This document shows, piece after piece, positions 37,078 through 51,100 of a stretch of 64,000 nt of DNA. Origin of the DNA: Uloborus plumipes (Eukaryota; Arthropoda; Arachnida; Araneae; Uloboridae). The notes beneath the pieces were generated by a model that saw nothing but the letters and a program-made list of their open reading frames with translations, was not told the DNA's origin and ran no database searches. The DNA lies in contig JAXGGA010003025.1 in assembly GCA_038373865.1 (NCBI GenBank), positions 46,237 to 110,236 on the forward strand, in the 5' to 3' direction. How positions within the stretch are numbered: the first letter of the stretch is position 1; every line of letters starts with the position of its first letter. Position numbers and translations under genes: made by a program.

Positions 37078-40000
37078 GTTTGAATTAAGAAAACTAGTAA
37101 TACTAAGTATGAATGCCCAAGAGAATGAAAAATCATTCATAATATTAAGAGAAAGCATTAAATAAACTAAAGAGTTAGCATGTTTCATCAATTACTTAAT
37201 TTTTTTTTTTTTAAATCAGTTATAAATTTGTCAAAGGCTGAAAGTCATGTATGTTTCACCTATTGCTATTATGAAAAAAAAATGTATTTTTAAAAAGTAT
37301 AATGTGTCAACTGATCAATTACCATAGATATACATAATACTACTTTTCTAAAGTAACATTTTTATTTGAAATATTAATTATGTATAGCAAGAAAAGGTAA
37401 TTTGAACTGAAGCATTTTCAACGTGAACAGAAATTCAATGCAGTATTTGATATCACGATTCTCAATACAAAGACATAGACCTTTGATAGCAGTGATCAGG
37501 TACAAAACCCACCACTGTTTTATTTTTATTAATTAATTAATTTATTTTTTGCAATCACCCTTCATAAGTTGACCACTAAAGTACAGCACCGCAAGAGGTC
37601 AACAGACAGGTATCCCTACACACATACTCTTTCAATGGATTAAAATACTTATTTTCACTCGTGTTCTCTTTTAAAAAGTTCAAGATAAAAAAAACTGATA
37701 GCATTTTGTGCTCTTTAATCCAGAAAACATACCAATATCTCATAAAATAAAATGATATCGATTTATTTAATGTATTGTAGGATATATTAAATAAATTTTT
37801 GCGCTTGCAACTAGCGCATGACAGAGCATTCTTCGAAAATTGTAATTTACGGCATTATTTGGGCGAAGAAATTGAGAAATCTATATCTAATACTATGTAG
37901 TAAAATGTTATTAGCATGAAAACTGCTCCATGTTTTCTTTGGATAATTTAAATTTCATGATCATTCATCCTCACGATATTTTAGTTCAGTGTTCAATAAG
38001 AACAAGTACAAAAAAAGCGACAAAAATTTTCGAAACAACTATAATTTGTGACAACTCCATTTTTCATGTTCAAAGCTTCAACTTAAAAAATAGCACTGTA
38101 ATCATCTTGTATTGAGCTGTTTTGTTTCCATTTGGCTTGATTTAATGATCTAACTTTTCTTTTCCTCTTCTATTTTTTCAGTCGGTTTTTTTTTATATTT
38201 CTAGTGAAAAAAAAATCTTAATTTCTTAAACCAAATCAAAATTGTTATTAAAAACACTGTACTGAAAAAGAAGCATTATTCATCTGGAACCATTTTTTTT
38301 TCTTCCAGTCACTAAGGATTTATTTTAGTCGCTCGGGTGACCTAGTGCCAGGGATTTGTAGGATCCGGTATTTAAAATAGTGGCGTGTGATGAGACGATA
38401 TGCACCTTACAGTCATAATATGGTATTTACGTTGCTTTACAGACTTGAGGGGCTGTTCATGTTATTAGCGAAATATATCAAATTGAATCAAAATAAAAAT
38501 TAATAATGATAAACACTAAAGTAATAAAGTACCCGTTTTGAAACACTTTATCGTGAACACAAAAATAATCCGCCTTTAGATCCGTACGTAAACTTTAGCT
38601 AAAAAAAAATCTTTGGAAACGAAAGACTTCAGTAAATATCTAAAACACTGCAAATAAAACGGAAAAAGAGAGGCAATTGAGGTAAGGCAAGTACTCTTAC
38701 TTTCTTTAATCGGCTTCAACAACTAAATAAACTGTAGTGTACTCTGCTAAAGTCAGAAGCTGTATAAAGTGGACTTTTTTTTCTTTGATATCTCCATCAA
38801 TTGTAAAACACTATTGAAACGTTTAGTCCGCAGACGTTTTTTAGAAGCCCTTAGAAGCTATTTAATACCCCTTAGAGAAGTTTCATCCAATTTATTAAAA
38901 TAGGGATGTGCAATGGAATTTTTGATTTTCCGATTAAAAATTACTTTTCTTATAAACATAAACGACAGATATACATCATCGGAAAACAATGAACATAAAA
39001 AATTGCATTTTTCAAACATTATGTTAACTAAAATTTGTAAATGTACAAGGATGGTTTCCCCCTTAAAAAAACAAAGTTTTCTGACTCGTTCATATTTGTA
39101 ATTCAGACTTTATTAACTATTTGTTTCATTGTTGGTTTATTCATTCTTTTTTTTCGATTTATTTATTTAATTTTATCATTCATATATTCAATTTTGCATA
39201 AATAATCAATTACGTTTTTGAATTATATTATACTTATTTATTTATTTTTTATGAGAAACAATAATTTAGGGAAAAAATATATAAATCAGGTACACGATAT
39301 AAGTACAATAATTTATTTCTATTGAAATTACAATTTATTTCCAAAAGTTACTTTCTTGCATTTTGACAAAAACAAATATTGAATTGCTTCTCAAGATCAA
39401 AAATCTAGCTAGGTGTTAGAAGAAGAGTCAGAATCCGTCTTCTTAGAACTGTCAATCTGTCTGGGCAAGGGGCAGCAGCGAAACCGGTTGAAAGTTCTGC
39501 CAAATAATAACAAAAAGTCTGTATTAGGCTTTTTTTTTGAAAAGCGCTTATTTCAAATTTTGATTATAGCAAATTAAAAGCATTAAAAAACGGAAGCAAA
39601 ACTTAAGTCTTTAAAGCAAATTCATCAATTTTACTCAATAGTGCACTAAGATCTTAAAAAAGTCGCGCCATGATATTTTATTAACACATGTCTAAAATTA
39701 TTCCTCACTAGTTTAATCCCTTTAAGAGAAAATATAAAGCAAATAAAAAAGACCTAAAACATCTGAAGTTATCAATTTGTTTTCATGAAGAGAGAGAGAA
39801 AAAAAGGCATTTCTTATTTCGAACGTATGTAATGCGAGATCTAATTTTTTCGGAAAACGACATTTATGAAGTTAGTAACATCTTTTTTCTTAGAAAAGGA
39901 TGCTACAACGTCTTCGTACTAAGTCAGGATTAAGCTGTTCGTTTGGTTATTGGAAAAATAAAATAGAATGTATAGCAGTGGAAATTATTTTAATCAATAA

Positions 40001-42258
40001 GAAATGAATATCAACAAATAACATGAAACATTAATAAAGGACAGTTAATTTAAGTTTAAATCTTCTGTATTTTATTTTATTTCATTATTTTTAAATAAAT
40101 AGAGAGAGAAAAAAATAATAATAAAACTTAAAATTGTGGTTCACAACCATACACTTAATAAAATCAATGATTTATTTTTCGAAATGAACTTCCACACTGA
40201 CTTATGAAAAGTTGTAAAATATATACATGACTAACATTACAAATAATGAAGTACTTATATTTATGTTATGTAGGCATTTAAATACCAGAAAACTTTTTTA
40301 TCGTGTTTTGAGAAAAATATTTTCTAAAAAAAACTTGTCTAAGCACTCACGTAAACAGCAACTTCTTAAATTAAAATAAAAAATTCCTCTCGTCACCCCT
40401 CCTCCCCTTCAACCTTCCGTTTCCTTAAGAAAATAACGGAAGCAACTCAAAGTAAATTGTTTTTATTGTTGAAGCGATTGTTTTACGTTGAAATATGTGA
40501 AGCTTTTGTTCGGAGAAAAACAACAGTTGCTATAGTAACAAAATTTAGGGGGGAAAGTACTTTTTATTAACATTGTTTTCTCTCCTTTTTCTTCTACTTT
40601 CGAGGATGAAGTATTCCTTCAAGATTCAACAAGAAATTTAGTTGCTTTTATAACGATAGAGTAAAAAGAGGGGAAAAAATTAAAATTTACATTTCAGAGC
40701 GAAGAATGTTATTTTTTGGGATGTAATAAAGTCTAACATTTTTGTCGCTATATGAGGCTATGAAAAACTAATGCGAGTAAACAAATTATTGCTGTGTACA
40801 GGGGCTAAAACTTCCATCAAAATGAATTCCTATTAAGTTCCTTTCTACAAAAGTTAACTGGATGTATTTTTTAATTAATATACTCTTCCTTAACTTTGAA
40901 AAATTTAATTAATGTAAAAAGCTTCAAAACTTTGCATTAAGAAATAATAATCTTTTACAATTAAAATATCTTTCTGCGTAACATTTTTTTTAAGTTGTAA
41001 CACATCTATCATTCATTCCCTAGTGCAGCTCTTTAAGCACACTGAGACCCACTACAATACATTATTGAACAGTAAAAATAATTACATTTATTACATTAAT
41101 GAACCGTACATAATAAAAGTACAATTTTGAAACGTGTCTAACAATAAGGCAATGAGCGAAGGAAACTTAAATTCTGTGAAAATTTTCAACAAAATGCAGT
41201 TCAAGTTTTAAGGAACATATTTCTGAGAAAAATAAAAACTAAACTATGGCAATCTTTCAAAAATGAAGGACAAGACTTGGTAAAATAGGTAAAATACATG
41301 TTTACTCTTAATTCTAGCTGTTTAAAAGATCGTTTTATCAAGTGTTAGTATTTAAAGTATGCTTCCTGTTTCCAAACTATCTTATGTGACTCGATACTTT
41401 TAGTACCAAAATTTTACATATAAATCTGCATATCCATCCAACTGTCTTGGGGAGGATATACCCGTTAAATTTAAACTTAACGTAAATGTTATTAAATAAG
41501 TGTAATCGCGCAGGTAAAATACATTATTTTTGAACATTTCTTATTGAAAGTAATAGCGTACAAATGAAATTTATCTCAAACAAAGATGCCCATAACATTT
41601 AAAGCATTATGGAATTTAATTAATAGCACCCTATAAAGTTTCTAAACAATTGTTAAGTGTTTTAAAGATGCTCCATTGTGCCTAATCAATCACCTTCGCC
41701 TAAAATATGATCCACACTAACACCTTTCGAGCATAATTACAAAAGATGATGTATGGGTGGATGCTTAAAACGGGAACGCTGTGATTAATGTTACGAACTA
41801 AAAACTCTCACGCATCTGATGTAGTATTACACAGCAAATATAAGTCTTCTGTTAATATTCTTTTAAGTAATTTAAACGTAAGCTTTTAAGTCATCTCAGG
41901 CGAAATAAAGGAGTTAATTGATCCTCGGTATCAAATCAGAAGAAACATTCATCGTCTAAAATGCTCGCAGTTTGGACTCTTCTAGTGAATAAAATATATT
42001 TAGCATGAGTATAACTAATGAATCGTAACCAAGAAGTATATTCTGAGATATTATTCCAGAAACTGAAAGCTCTGTTGTCAACAGAAGATGATTAAATATC
42101 ATCCAAATATGTTTGAAATTTCCTTCTAATTGCAACTTGCAAAGCCTCTGCTAGTCATTTATCTTTTTCTGTTATTTTAATGACATTTACTATTTATTTC
42201 AAAGTACTCTAAAGGATTTGTATTCCCGGGAAACGACATTTATTATAATGTTAGCCTC

Positions 42259-42309
42259 GTAACACTGGGGTAGTTCCCAAGCTTGGTGTTACTGCATTAG
42301 CATGCTAAT
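42259..42309. repeat. Nested hairpin plus 14-bp palindrome
   Basis: GTAACAC (42259-42265) pairs with GTGTTAC (42286-42292), enclosing an inner TGGG/CCCA stem. Four bases later ATTAGCATGCTAAT (42296-42309) is a perfect palindrome carrying two homeodomain-like TAAT/ATTA cores. The pairing is visible; any function is inference. Confidence 0.55.
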
Positions 42310-43189
42310 TCGCTGTAATCTTTGTCTGTTATAGAAATTTAAAATCCTTCTCTGTTGGATGAGTGTGAATCTTAAATTTATGTCAGCTGAAAATTTATTG
42401 AGTTTCATTTTCGCACATTTATTAATGGGTCTTTGAATGATTAAAAGTATCAGTTGCTTGAAACAAGACATTTCTTTAAAATACATTCAAGTAAAAGAAA
42501 TATAAATATACAATTAATCAAATTCTTGTGTAAATTGCGTTTACTAAATGCGTGCGAAAACTGAACTAACACGAATAATGAAAAAATATAAATCCAGTGT
42601 TTTATGTCCGGTAGAATATAAAAATTAAAACTTCCACCCGTTGTTTCCAGTTGTGATTAACCGCATCATAAAATTAATAAAATACAGTAAATAATCATAC
42701 GAAGCAGAAAAGTGGATCAGAAATATTTATTCTTGGTTTAGTCAGAAAAGTGGGCAGTAAGCTCGACAGTGTTTCACTTCAGTGAAATGGCACAATCGAA
42801 GCTGGATTTCCGTTATCAAAGGATTTTTTTCCCCCAAAAAATCAAACTTTGAACTATTTAGATTTAAATATAATATGTGTTGTTTCTAAGGATATATGGG
42901 TGAAATTGGTTTGAGGGGATAAACTTTTTAACTGAACAATAACTGGCGAAGCTATTTCGAGATAAATAAACTCGTCATCCACTTTAAGCTATATTTTCCG
43001 TGATATATTTTTTTAATTTTATGGTGGAGTGAACGTAACGCACTGAACGAGCAAGATAATCAAGCTGATTTTTTTTAAGAGTATAGTAGCAAAAGACACT
43101 TCTTATAATGTAGGCAAAACAAATTTCCGTACTTTTCAAGTCCAATCTCGCTCAATTCAATGCAAATTCAGTACAATCATGGGAAAGCC

Positions 43190-43880
43190 CCTAACAGCTC
43201 GGGAGTAGAACAATTTGCAGAATCCCAAGTACCAAGTCTCCTGCCTGCATAAAGTGTCTAACTATGTGCCAGTCAAATGCTTTTGCATCCTCCTAGGATA
43301 CAGGGGATGTCATTGTGGGTGAGGAACTTAATTCAGGGCTTCTTTTCCCTAAGCAAGTGGGATGGAGGGCGCGCGATCGGGAAGAATGTTCGGGTCGCCA
43401 GGAATGTCCTCCGTAAATTTGTCTTATCAGCGGTCTCCTACTGCTCCCTCAAGCGTACCAAATCAAAACACTGAGGGTGGCAAAAGTCAGAAATGAGTCA
43501 TGGGCCTATTGGATGTGACCCCTCGGGGCGCATCCCCACCCCCGCAGGTTCCTAGGGATAGGGGAACAACAATGCCATATGTCATGCAGGAAGTTCCTGA
43601 AAAAAAGGGGGATCGATGGCAAGGTCGGTTTTTTTTGAGCGCTTACGCCTACTCTCTCAACCTTCGCAATTCATTAAAGTAAATCGATCACATTCGATCG
43701 AATTCCATTTCAGGCAGGGCCCTACCTTTTTACAGAATCCATCAGGACCATGTTAAAAAACGATTTGGGTCCAGGAAGAAACTCCCTATGGCTTTTCGGT
43801 GATTATGCAAGATAAAATACTGCCCCGAGGCGCCGTGTCACTCCCCTCGACTCACAGAAGATATTACGACAAGAGGATAC
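43190..43880. other. GC-rich island of about 700 bp, unclassified
   Basis: The longest GC-rich stretch in the window. Open frames at 43277-43474 and 43500-43682 are short and unrelated to any family I know. C and G tracts occur around 43520-43565. No terminal repeats or target duplications are visible. It could be a decayed transposon from a GC-richer family, an exon/promoter region or transferred DNA; I cannot choose among these. Confidence 0.4.
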
Positions 43881-44187
43881 CGGCTTTCAAAACTGGGGCT
43901 GTTCAAATGAGTAAAACTAATGAATGAAAATAAAATTCCCCTTTTGCGAAAAAAATATTTCTAACGAAATTACTCGTCTTAATCCCATGAGATCTTATGC
44001 ATCATTTGACCTTCACGTTTTGTTACAAGTTTCTCGTTAATTTTATAGCATATATTGTTAAATGAATACGTATTATTAGTATCACTTATCGTTACCTACT
44101 CAAGCTAAGGGAAATATTTTAAAACAGTAAGAGATTAAAGTTCTTTTTGGGAAATTTTAAGGTGTATCCCCAGATTATTACGGCGCT

Positions 44188-44190
<3 letters not shown>

Positions 44191-44220
<30 letters not shown>
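44191..44220 (+). repeat. (AT)15 microsatellite
   Basis: Fifteen uninterrupted AT units, able to extrude as a cruciform. Confidence 0.97.
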
Positions 44221-44225
<5 letters not shown>

Positions 44226-44304
44226 AGATACTGACAAGAAAATTAAAGCCAAACTGGATGTGGGATTTAAAAGTAGCAAAGACTTTCCCAGACGTATAAT
44301 CCAA

Positions 44305-44348
44305 GCATATGTTAAAAGGCTTGAAGGCTCAAGCTGTTTAACATATGC
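44305..44348. repeat. 44-nt hairpin with 20-position stem
   Basis: GCATATGTTAAA (44305-44316) pairs perfectly with TTTAACATATGC (44337-44348). Inside, A17/G36 is a mismatch, G18/T35 a wobble, and GCTTGA pairs with TCAAGC across the tetraloop AGGC. It lies 84 bases after the (AT)15 repeat. The loop is shorter than in most microRNA precursors, and flanking bases do not extend the stem. A compact foldback or a binding site for a dimeric factor are other options. Confidence 0.8.
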
Positions 44349-44769
44349 ATGAAGCAAAATAATTAGATGGGAGAGATGGGCTCCACTGGTTTGAAAGGTA
44401 CATTATTAGCTTATAACCCAAATTTTTTTTTCATTAATTTAAGCAGCAAGATTAAAAAACTGTAAGAAAGAAAAAATGTATCAGCGCAAAATTTTGATTA
44501 GAATCATGCAAGAGAAAGGCTTTCTCAACAGAGACGAGAAATGCTGTTCCTGAATGACTTAGCTAAGAGAAATAAGTACCACATAAAACGGGGGGGGGGA
44601 GCAAGAAACGGACCACACTGAATGATAAGAATGTTGACAATAAAAGGCCGTGTGTGGCCGGAAATTTTAGGCCTTGCAAAAATATATTTCTTACAAAAAA
44701 TATCAACCCGCCTCATCGAAATCTATCAAACATTCTCAATTTAATTACAAGTTCAGAAAGAAACACCAA

Positions 44770-45090
44770 TTAGTTAGGAAATCTTCTGGCGGCGGCCTGC
44801 TAAATGAATCGTTGCTTGAAATTCACTGAGGTGAGTCGCTCCCTCATCTTCGCTGTGAGGACAAGACATCCACTTCCATTCCTGTAGTAGGAAATCGAAC
44901 GAATCTTGTGGCCCCTGCGTGCCAGTATCGACTGGGGGGACGGAAAAAGTAAGCGCGGCTCCTCCAGGAGGGCCACGCCCTGCCCAAAACGGCCCCACCG
45001 ATGAAGCTTCAATCACACTCCTTGCTAGCACGCGATCTACACCTACATACCACATTACTTGGCGACTTGAGGGAAACGTGATCTACTTAC
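44770..45090. other. GC-rich island with overlapping open frames
   Basis: About 300 bases of high GC with open frames on both strands: minus 45055-44774 (93 codons) and 45012-44800 (70 codons), plus 44919-45134 (71 codons). None is recognised. On the plus strand CTGAG followed by GTGAGT at 44831 is a consensus-grade splice donor. This could be a promoter with first exon or an exon of an unidentified gene. High GC alone also removes stop codons and would leave frames open. Confidence 0.35.
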
Positions 45091-45158
45091 ACGGACAAAC
45101 GTCCGAGCTGAATATGCTAAATATTTTAGATTGAGATTTCTCCACAAATATGAAAAGT

Positions 45159-45194
45159 TGTATGTGTATGTGTGCGTGCGTGGGTGTGTGCGCA
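45159..45194 (+). repeat. Degenerate (TG/CG)n stretch
   Basis: Almost strictly alternating purine and pyrimidine, TG mixed with CG, over about 36 bases, a sequence type that favours Z-DNA. Confidence 0.8.
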
Positions 45195-48100
45195 AGAGCT
45201 TAATTGGGATAGAAAGGACCCACCGTAGTAATTATCAATTAGTGAATATGTAACTAATCTTGCAAACGGTTTCTGTATAACAGTATTTTCAAAGTATGAC
45301 TGTTCACAGTTCATGTATGGTTTAGGTCGAATGTTTCGACTCATATTTATTTTTTTTTCTTTCGAATTCCCAGAACCTTATAATTTTGGACATTAACACT
45401 TCATGTAGTGATAATGCTCATTAGCAATAGACAGTGGAATACCTTACTTAAAAGTATAGTACGCAAGCGGGGTGTGTGTGGCCATTTGCAGTCGTCTTCG
45501 GCTGCTACTGGCACTTTGGGACAGACCTAGCGACGTTTCTCTAAATTAGGCACAAACTTAAGTAAGGATTTCTACCCAATTCGACTAGTCAAAATTTTCA
45601 GAAAACTTCTAGATCAAAAAAGAAAAACTTTCCTCGACTAATAGATGGACCAAAATGACAATTATATATAGTCTGTTTGTATATATGAGAACATATAAGT
45701 TTGCATATGAGAACCAACAGGCTTTTATTTCCCCCCAGAAAAAGTGTTTTCTTATAATCATATTGCCCACATGGAAGTTTTCGCAATCCCATTCCTGTAT
45801 CTTTAAAGATTTTTATAGTACTCAATTTTTTACTTTACAATCATTTCAGTACTAGATATATAAATAATGTATACTTATTTATCTATCATTATACCAGTGT
45901 GTATGCGGAGAGTGCAGCTAGCAAAGCTCCATCCAGTTATCTTTTGGGAAGTGTTGTCTGTTTTCCTGTTAAATACCGGATAAGAGGGAAATAGGCAGAT
46001 TGGTTTGCGTCGCAGTGAGATTTCCATCTCTCTCTAAGGCTGCTCCTATCGAACTGTCTTCGCGAAGAGATAAGAGGACTAAAATGCGTCAATAGCTGCC
46101 AGAGATTGTGTTCGCTAGAGAGGAAGTTCAGAATTTAAATGGGATGGAACACTATAGTTCGAGAAAAGTAGAAAGGAACAGATTGTTTCGAAAAATTTGC
46201 ATGCATGGGGAGAAGAGATTTAAGTGCGTGAATTTTAACCAGGCTTTTCTTAAAGAAATGTCCCTTCAGAAAATGGACTATTTTTGTGGGGTAATACGGT
46301 CCCTGTTATTTAATTGAATTTCTTTGAAAAATTCAAGGCTAAAAAATTTTTTTCAACATGTTCAGATATAAAAGGTAATTCGACGCGATTAATGTTTGAT
46401 TCTTTAAAAAATTATTGTGTTTTTTCCCCCAGTGTCTTATGGAAGCTTTATGGCAATCGAAAACGTTTATTTGATTAGATAGAAAGAATCATATATCATT
46501 TTCAACGCATTATTGATGCAAAATTATTAACGGGAGAAACCAGCAAATCGAAATAAAATAAAATCAATCAAGATTTAATAAAATAAACCTGCATAAATGA
46601 CTTAAAACTTTTTCACTTGACAGAAAATTTCCTGTAATTATTATTATTTTATTTAATTATTGCTTATTTTTCAAAAAATTAAAACGGTATTTTTGGAAAT
46701 TTTTTAACATTGTCAAAATTATTTTACGGAACGGTAAGCAGCAAAATGACTGTAGCATTTTAAAATGAGCAAAAACTTTCAAAAAAGTATCATTAATTGA
46801 AAGGTTTCGACTGCGATTTAGAAAAAAAAAGTAATGAATGATGAGAAATTATAATTTTGTAATTCAGTATTATTGTATGAAGAAATGCGTCAAAACTATT
46901 CTAATGCTGCATAAATACCTTTTTTTGGGGCGGGGGGGGGGAATGATACTAGTAAAAAATAAAAGTAATGCGAATCATAGCAAAAGCTGTTTGAATGCTT
47001 TCTAAACCGCTAACTGGTTCATAGTTGTATTCCACTTTTGACTCATTCAAATCAATACAACATAAAATGCCCAAAACTATCTCGTAATAGCTTATACCGT
47101 AATATTACCGAAGTTCCTGACATAATGTTAAACACGGAGATGTTTAATTTGTATCCAATTTAAAACGAAATACAAACTGGACTTAACAATAGAACCATTT
47201 TACCCATTACATAAGCAGCTTTGATTGTCGGTGTAATCCTCTTTCAATGAAAAAACAAGAAAAAAGCTAAATCCTGTAATTTTTATTGGTTGCATCGCAC
47301 TGAAATCTTGATTAAAAGATTAAGAGGCTACTGCAGATTTTCATGGCCCAATGAAAAGGCGCAATTCATTACCAGTTAGCTTTAAGCGACAGGACAGGCC
47401 ACAGCTCAGTAATACATATTACAGGTTCTATAAGCAAAAGCAAACAAGAGAGATCTAGTCCTGCAAAAGATTTCATTCATTGCTTTAGGCAACTTGAAAA
47501 CGGAATTTCATTAAAAATTCTGAGAACAATAAGGCTCTTTATTATAGCCTAAGCAAAGGAAAATAACGTCAAAAGATGATTTAATAAAGCAATAAAATGC
47601 TTGATATGGTAATCATAAGTTCAACCTTAAATTTAATAAGATCGTAAGCCGGAGATGCGAAGTTGAAATTTATTTATTAATGCGTTTACAGTAGTTAAAA
47701 AGTAAGAAGGGAATATTATGTCTACATTTTTATAGTTTACTTAAAATTATTGAGAGAATAAAGCTTCTATTCTTTCAAATTGTGTTACACATAAAAAAAA
47801 GCTCTTAGCATACAATGAAAGTTTACTTCGGGGAAGACTTATTTAAATTTCTGACATAAATGAAAGCAAAGTATATAAAATATTTTTATAATTTATTTAG
47901 AATATATCTTCAGAGGCAGTTGTTTTTGTTTCTCCACCGAAGGAATACGAATATTCAAGTCTTCAAAACTTTATTATATTTCTCCCATTTTTTATTAAAG
48001 TTCGGAACTAGTGTAAATATTTGTACTTCAAGTATTTCGTTGCTTTTACAATTATGAAACATGGAAAGAAAATCATGAATCACTCTTTGTTCTTCAATTA

Positions 48101-51100
48101 TAATGTATTATGAAATATTTCTATGCAATTTATATTGTGTAAGGAACTACGTTTTCAGCATTTATTCATTCAATACAAGTCTTTTCTTGAAGAAAAGCAT
48201 CTTACCTTGATAATAAACATTTCAGTTACTTAAAAAGGTCTAATATTTAAAATAAAACGCGCATTAATTCTCAAAACGCTTGATGAAATTTATGTTTGAG
48301 ATTTTATCTCAACTTAATATTTTTAATATTTCTAAACGATAAATTGAATAAGCTGAAATTCAGCTATTGTGCAAGCTTTTCGGCAATACCTCAAATGCAT
48401 TAAAAAATTTTAAGCCGATGCTAGAATAATCGAGAAGTTTTTCAAATGCTGTGTCTTCAATAAACATGAGCATAATTAATGGACATATCCAACAAAAAAA
48501 ATTTAATAAATAAAAAAAAAAAGTCATTTTATTGAGGATTGCGTCCATAAAGAGTCTCTTTAAAAATAACAATACTACTTTTGTACAGGTGAATTTTCTC
48601 GGAAACGGATTTTAAATAAATAATGCATGGTAGAAATTTGAGAAATCTGTTTACTTGCAAAATTGGGGGGTGGGAAAATGTAACAAGATACATTGACATT
48701 TTCAATAATAAACATACAAATATTCAATAACAAGTTTTTTGAAAAGTACGCCGTAAACAGATCCGCTTGTAACTAAACTCAAAATAAAAAATTCGAAAAT
48801 AAGGCATTCTGGTTAAAAAATAAAACTAAGACTTTTTTTTTTCCGAAATTGAGCCTCTGATGCGCTGCTTTTCATTACAAATGAGTCATTGTTGTTGCAC
48901 TTTGATAGCTAATATACAATAGAATAAAACAAAGACCACTTTCCATACCAAAAATATTCGCCTCTAACATGAAAAAGAGAAAGCTCTCGTTCAAAATATA
49001 TATTTTATCTGAGCAAAGTGAAAGCGTAAGTGTTTTGCGGGGGATCTCTTCTTTTTTTTCCCATATTGTCCCACGGCAAAGCGAGATAAAACTCCCCATG
49101 TTATCTTTAAGCTCTCTTGGATGAAATGCTGGCCATGGTTTTTGTCGAGAGAGCAGATAAATCTAAGGACAATCTAAATTTCTTTCGGAAGCTTGATAAA
49201 TTTGAGCTGACGTGTTGGACTTTTTCTCAATTTTACACGCCAGACACTGCAGTATGACTCGTAACATATGACAACACAATAGACACAGAGCTCTTTATTT
49301 TAAAGAGCGACATTTAGTGGATTCTATCTCAAACTCTTTCCGCCGATGGGGGGTTGTTAATATAGGACTTTAATAGGTAATTGCATGGTAATGATTTTTA
49401 TTACCTTCCTATTCACCAAGTCACAATTAATAGATAATATTTATTTATATATTTTTTGCAAAAAAAACGATCGTAACCAATGCTCAATTAACGTTAGAAC
49501 TATTTTAGTTAGGACCAGAGATTAGTGTAACAACATAATTCTAAAGCAACAGGTATATTTTTATTTAAGAAAACGTGACGTAATTTTTTCGTTAGCTTGA
49601 ACGCAATTTAATTCGACACTCTGAGTATTAAAGTCGATTGAAATTAAAGCGTGAGTAGGAAGTAGCTTCCCCCTCCCCCAACATTACCCCCCGGAGAACA
49701 CATAATGCGGCAAGCTCGCAAAATATCCTTCGAAAGTTTTCATCAATTTTCACGCCTGGAAGAAAATTGCAAGTCGTAATACATGCCAATAAATTGTAAG
49801 GAAGAAATTAATATATATATATATATTTATGTTAACGTTTTAAGACTCCCTCATAAAATAGTTTTTGGACATCTAATAAGATCGCACAGGTAGAACAGTG
49901 TTGGATAAGTTTCATTAATAAATGAAAAATTTATAAAAGGATTTTTTTTTTTTTTTAAATGTAGAAAACTTGCAGTTTTGCACTTTTAGAGTAAAATTGA
50001 TGATTGCAATTGGTCACAAATAATTTAATGACCAAAACTACGTATTTATTTCACTTATTTGAGAATAGGAAATTGTAAATTTATTGACTTTTTTAAACCA
50101 ACAATGTGGTTTATAAAAACTGATTGAAACCGTTGCACAAAAAATGTATGCTTTTAATTTTCCATTTAGAGATATTTATGAATATCACTTACCTGTATCA
50201 AGGTTCTCTTGCTTTCCTGATGGTATTTTTCTTCACTCAAGACTATGAATGTTTCCTCGGCTATTGGATACAAACCAGTTTCGTATTGATAATTTTCACT
50301 GCACATGACAAAACAAACCATTTGCACATTGTCTAAAGCAGATGAATATATTCTTATAGCAGAACATGTCAATCTTCGTATGAAGAGTTTATAATAGTTA
50401 GTTGAGTAGGTGATAAAAACTAAGACTGAAACGGACTTAACAAAAAATAAATAAATAACAGAGGAAAAATCTATATGGCGGTTGTATTGAAGGTTATGCG
50501 TATGTAAGACAATAATCGGCCAAGTCAATTTTAAATTTCAAGAAATTGAACTCCCAGCTTTTCGTAAAAACCGCACTTATTTCCTTTTTTCTGGCATCAA
50601 TATAAAAACAATTATAGTTGTCAGATCTGGACTGATGATGTCTCTTACAATAGAAAGGACGCAGTTTGAAAACAAAAGCAAAACTCTCACGGCAAAAATA
50701 TTACTAATGTTGTTTCAGTGTCGTCACAAGTAAGGCTTACAAGTTCATTGCACTTACTTACTTTCGATAGAATATAGTAATCCGGAGAAGGGGGGGGATA
50801 GAAATCAATGTTTTAAATGTAAGTACGAATTTTCAGGTGATCTAAATGTTTCGTACGATACATAAACAAACGAAATTTATTTCTCTCATACTATTATTTT
50901 TTATTCAAAGAGCGTTTTTAGCTGCAGCCAAACTTTAATGACGATAAAATAATAATTGCATACATTTCAATTCATTTGTAGACACTTAATTTTGGCAAAC
51001 GACGAAAATTTCAAATCAAAAGGCAATCAGGCATAATTATCTTTTCAAACCATTAACTGTTTTTCAGTTTGAAATTTTAAAATTCTCAATGATCAAGAGC

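Larger units (their letters stand above)
29852..44190. other. AT-rich non-coding DNA with two GC-rich islands
   Basis: Apart from listed items, no feature stands out. Open frames such as 30547-30858 (103 codons) are hydrophobic translations of T-rich DNA. Around 31.17-31.46 kb there is a mildly GC-richer stretch with open frames on both strands and no recognisable product. A Grainyhead-like AACCGGTT occurs at 39482-39489. Confidence 0.6.

Noticed and set aside
49109..49154. GCTCTCT/AGAGAGC stem as a terminator or RNA hairpin
   Set aside because: Only seven pairs with a long loop, made of low-complexity CT/GA; expected by chance.
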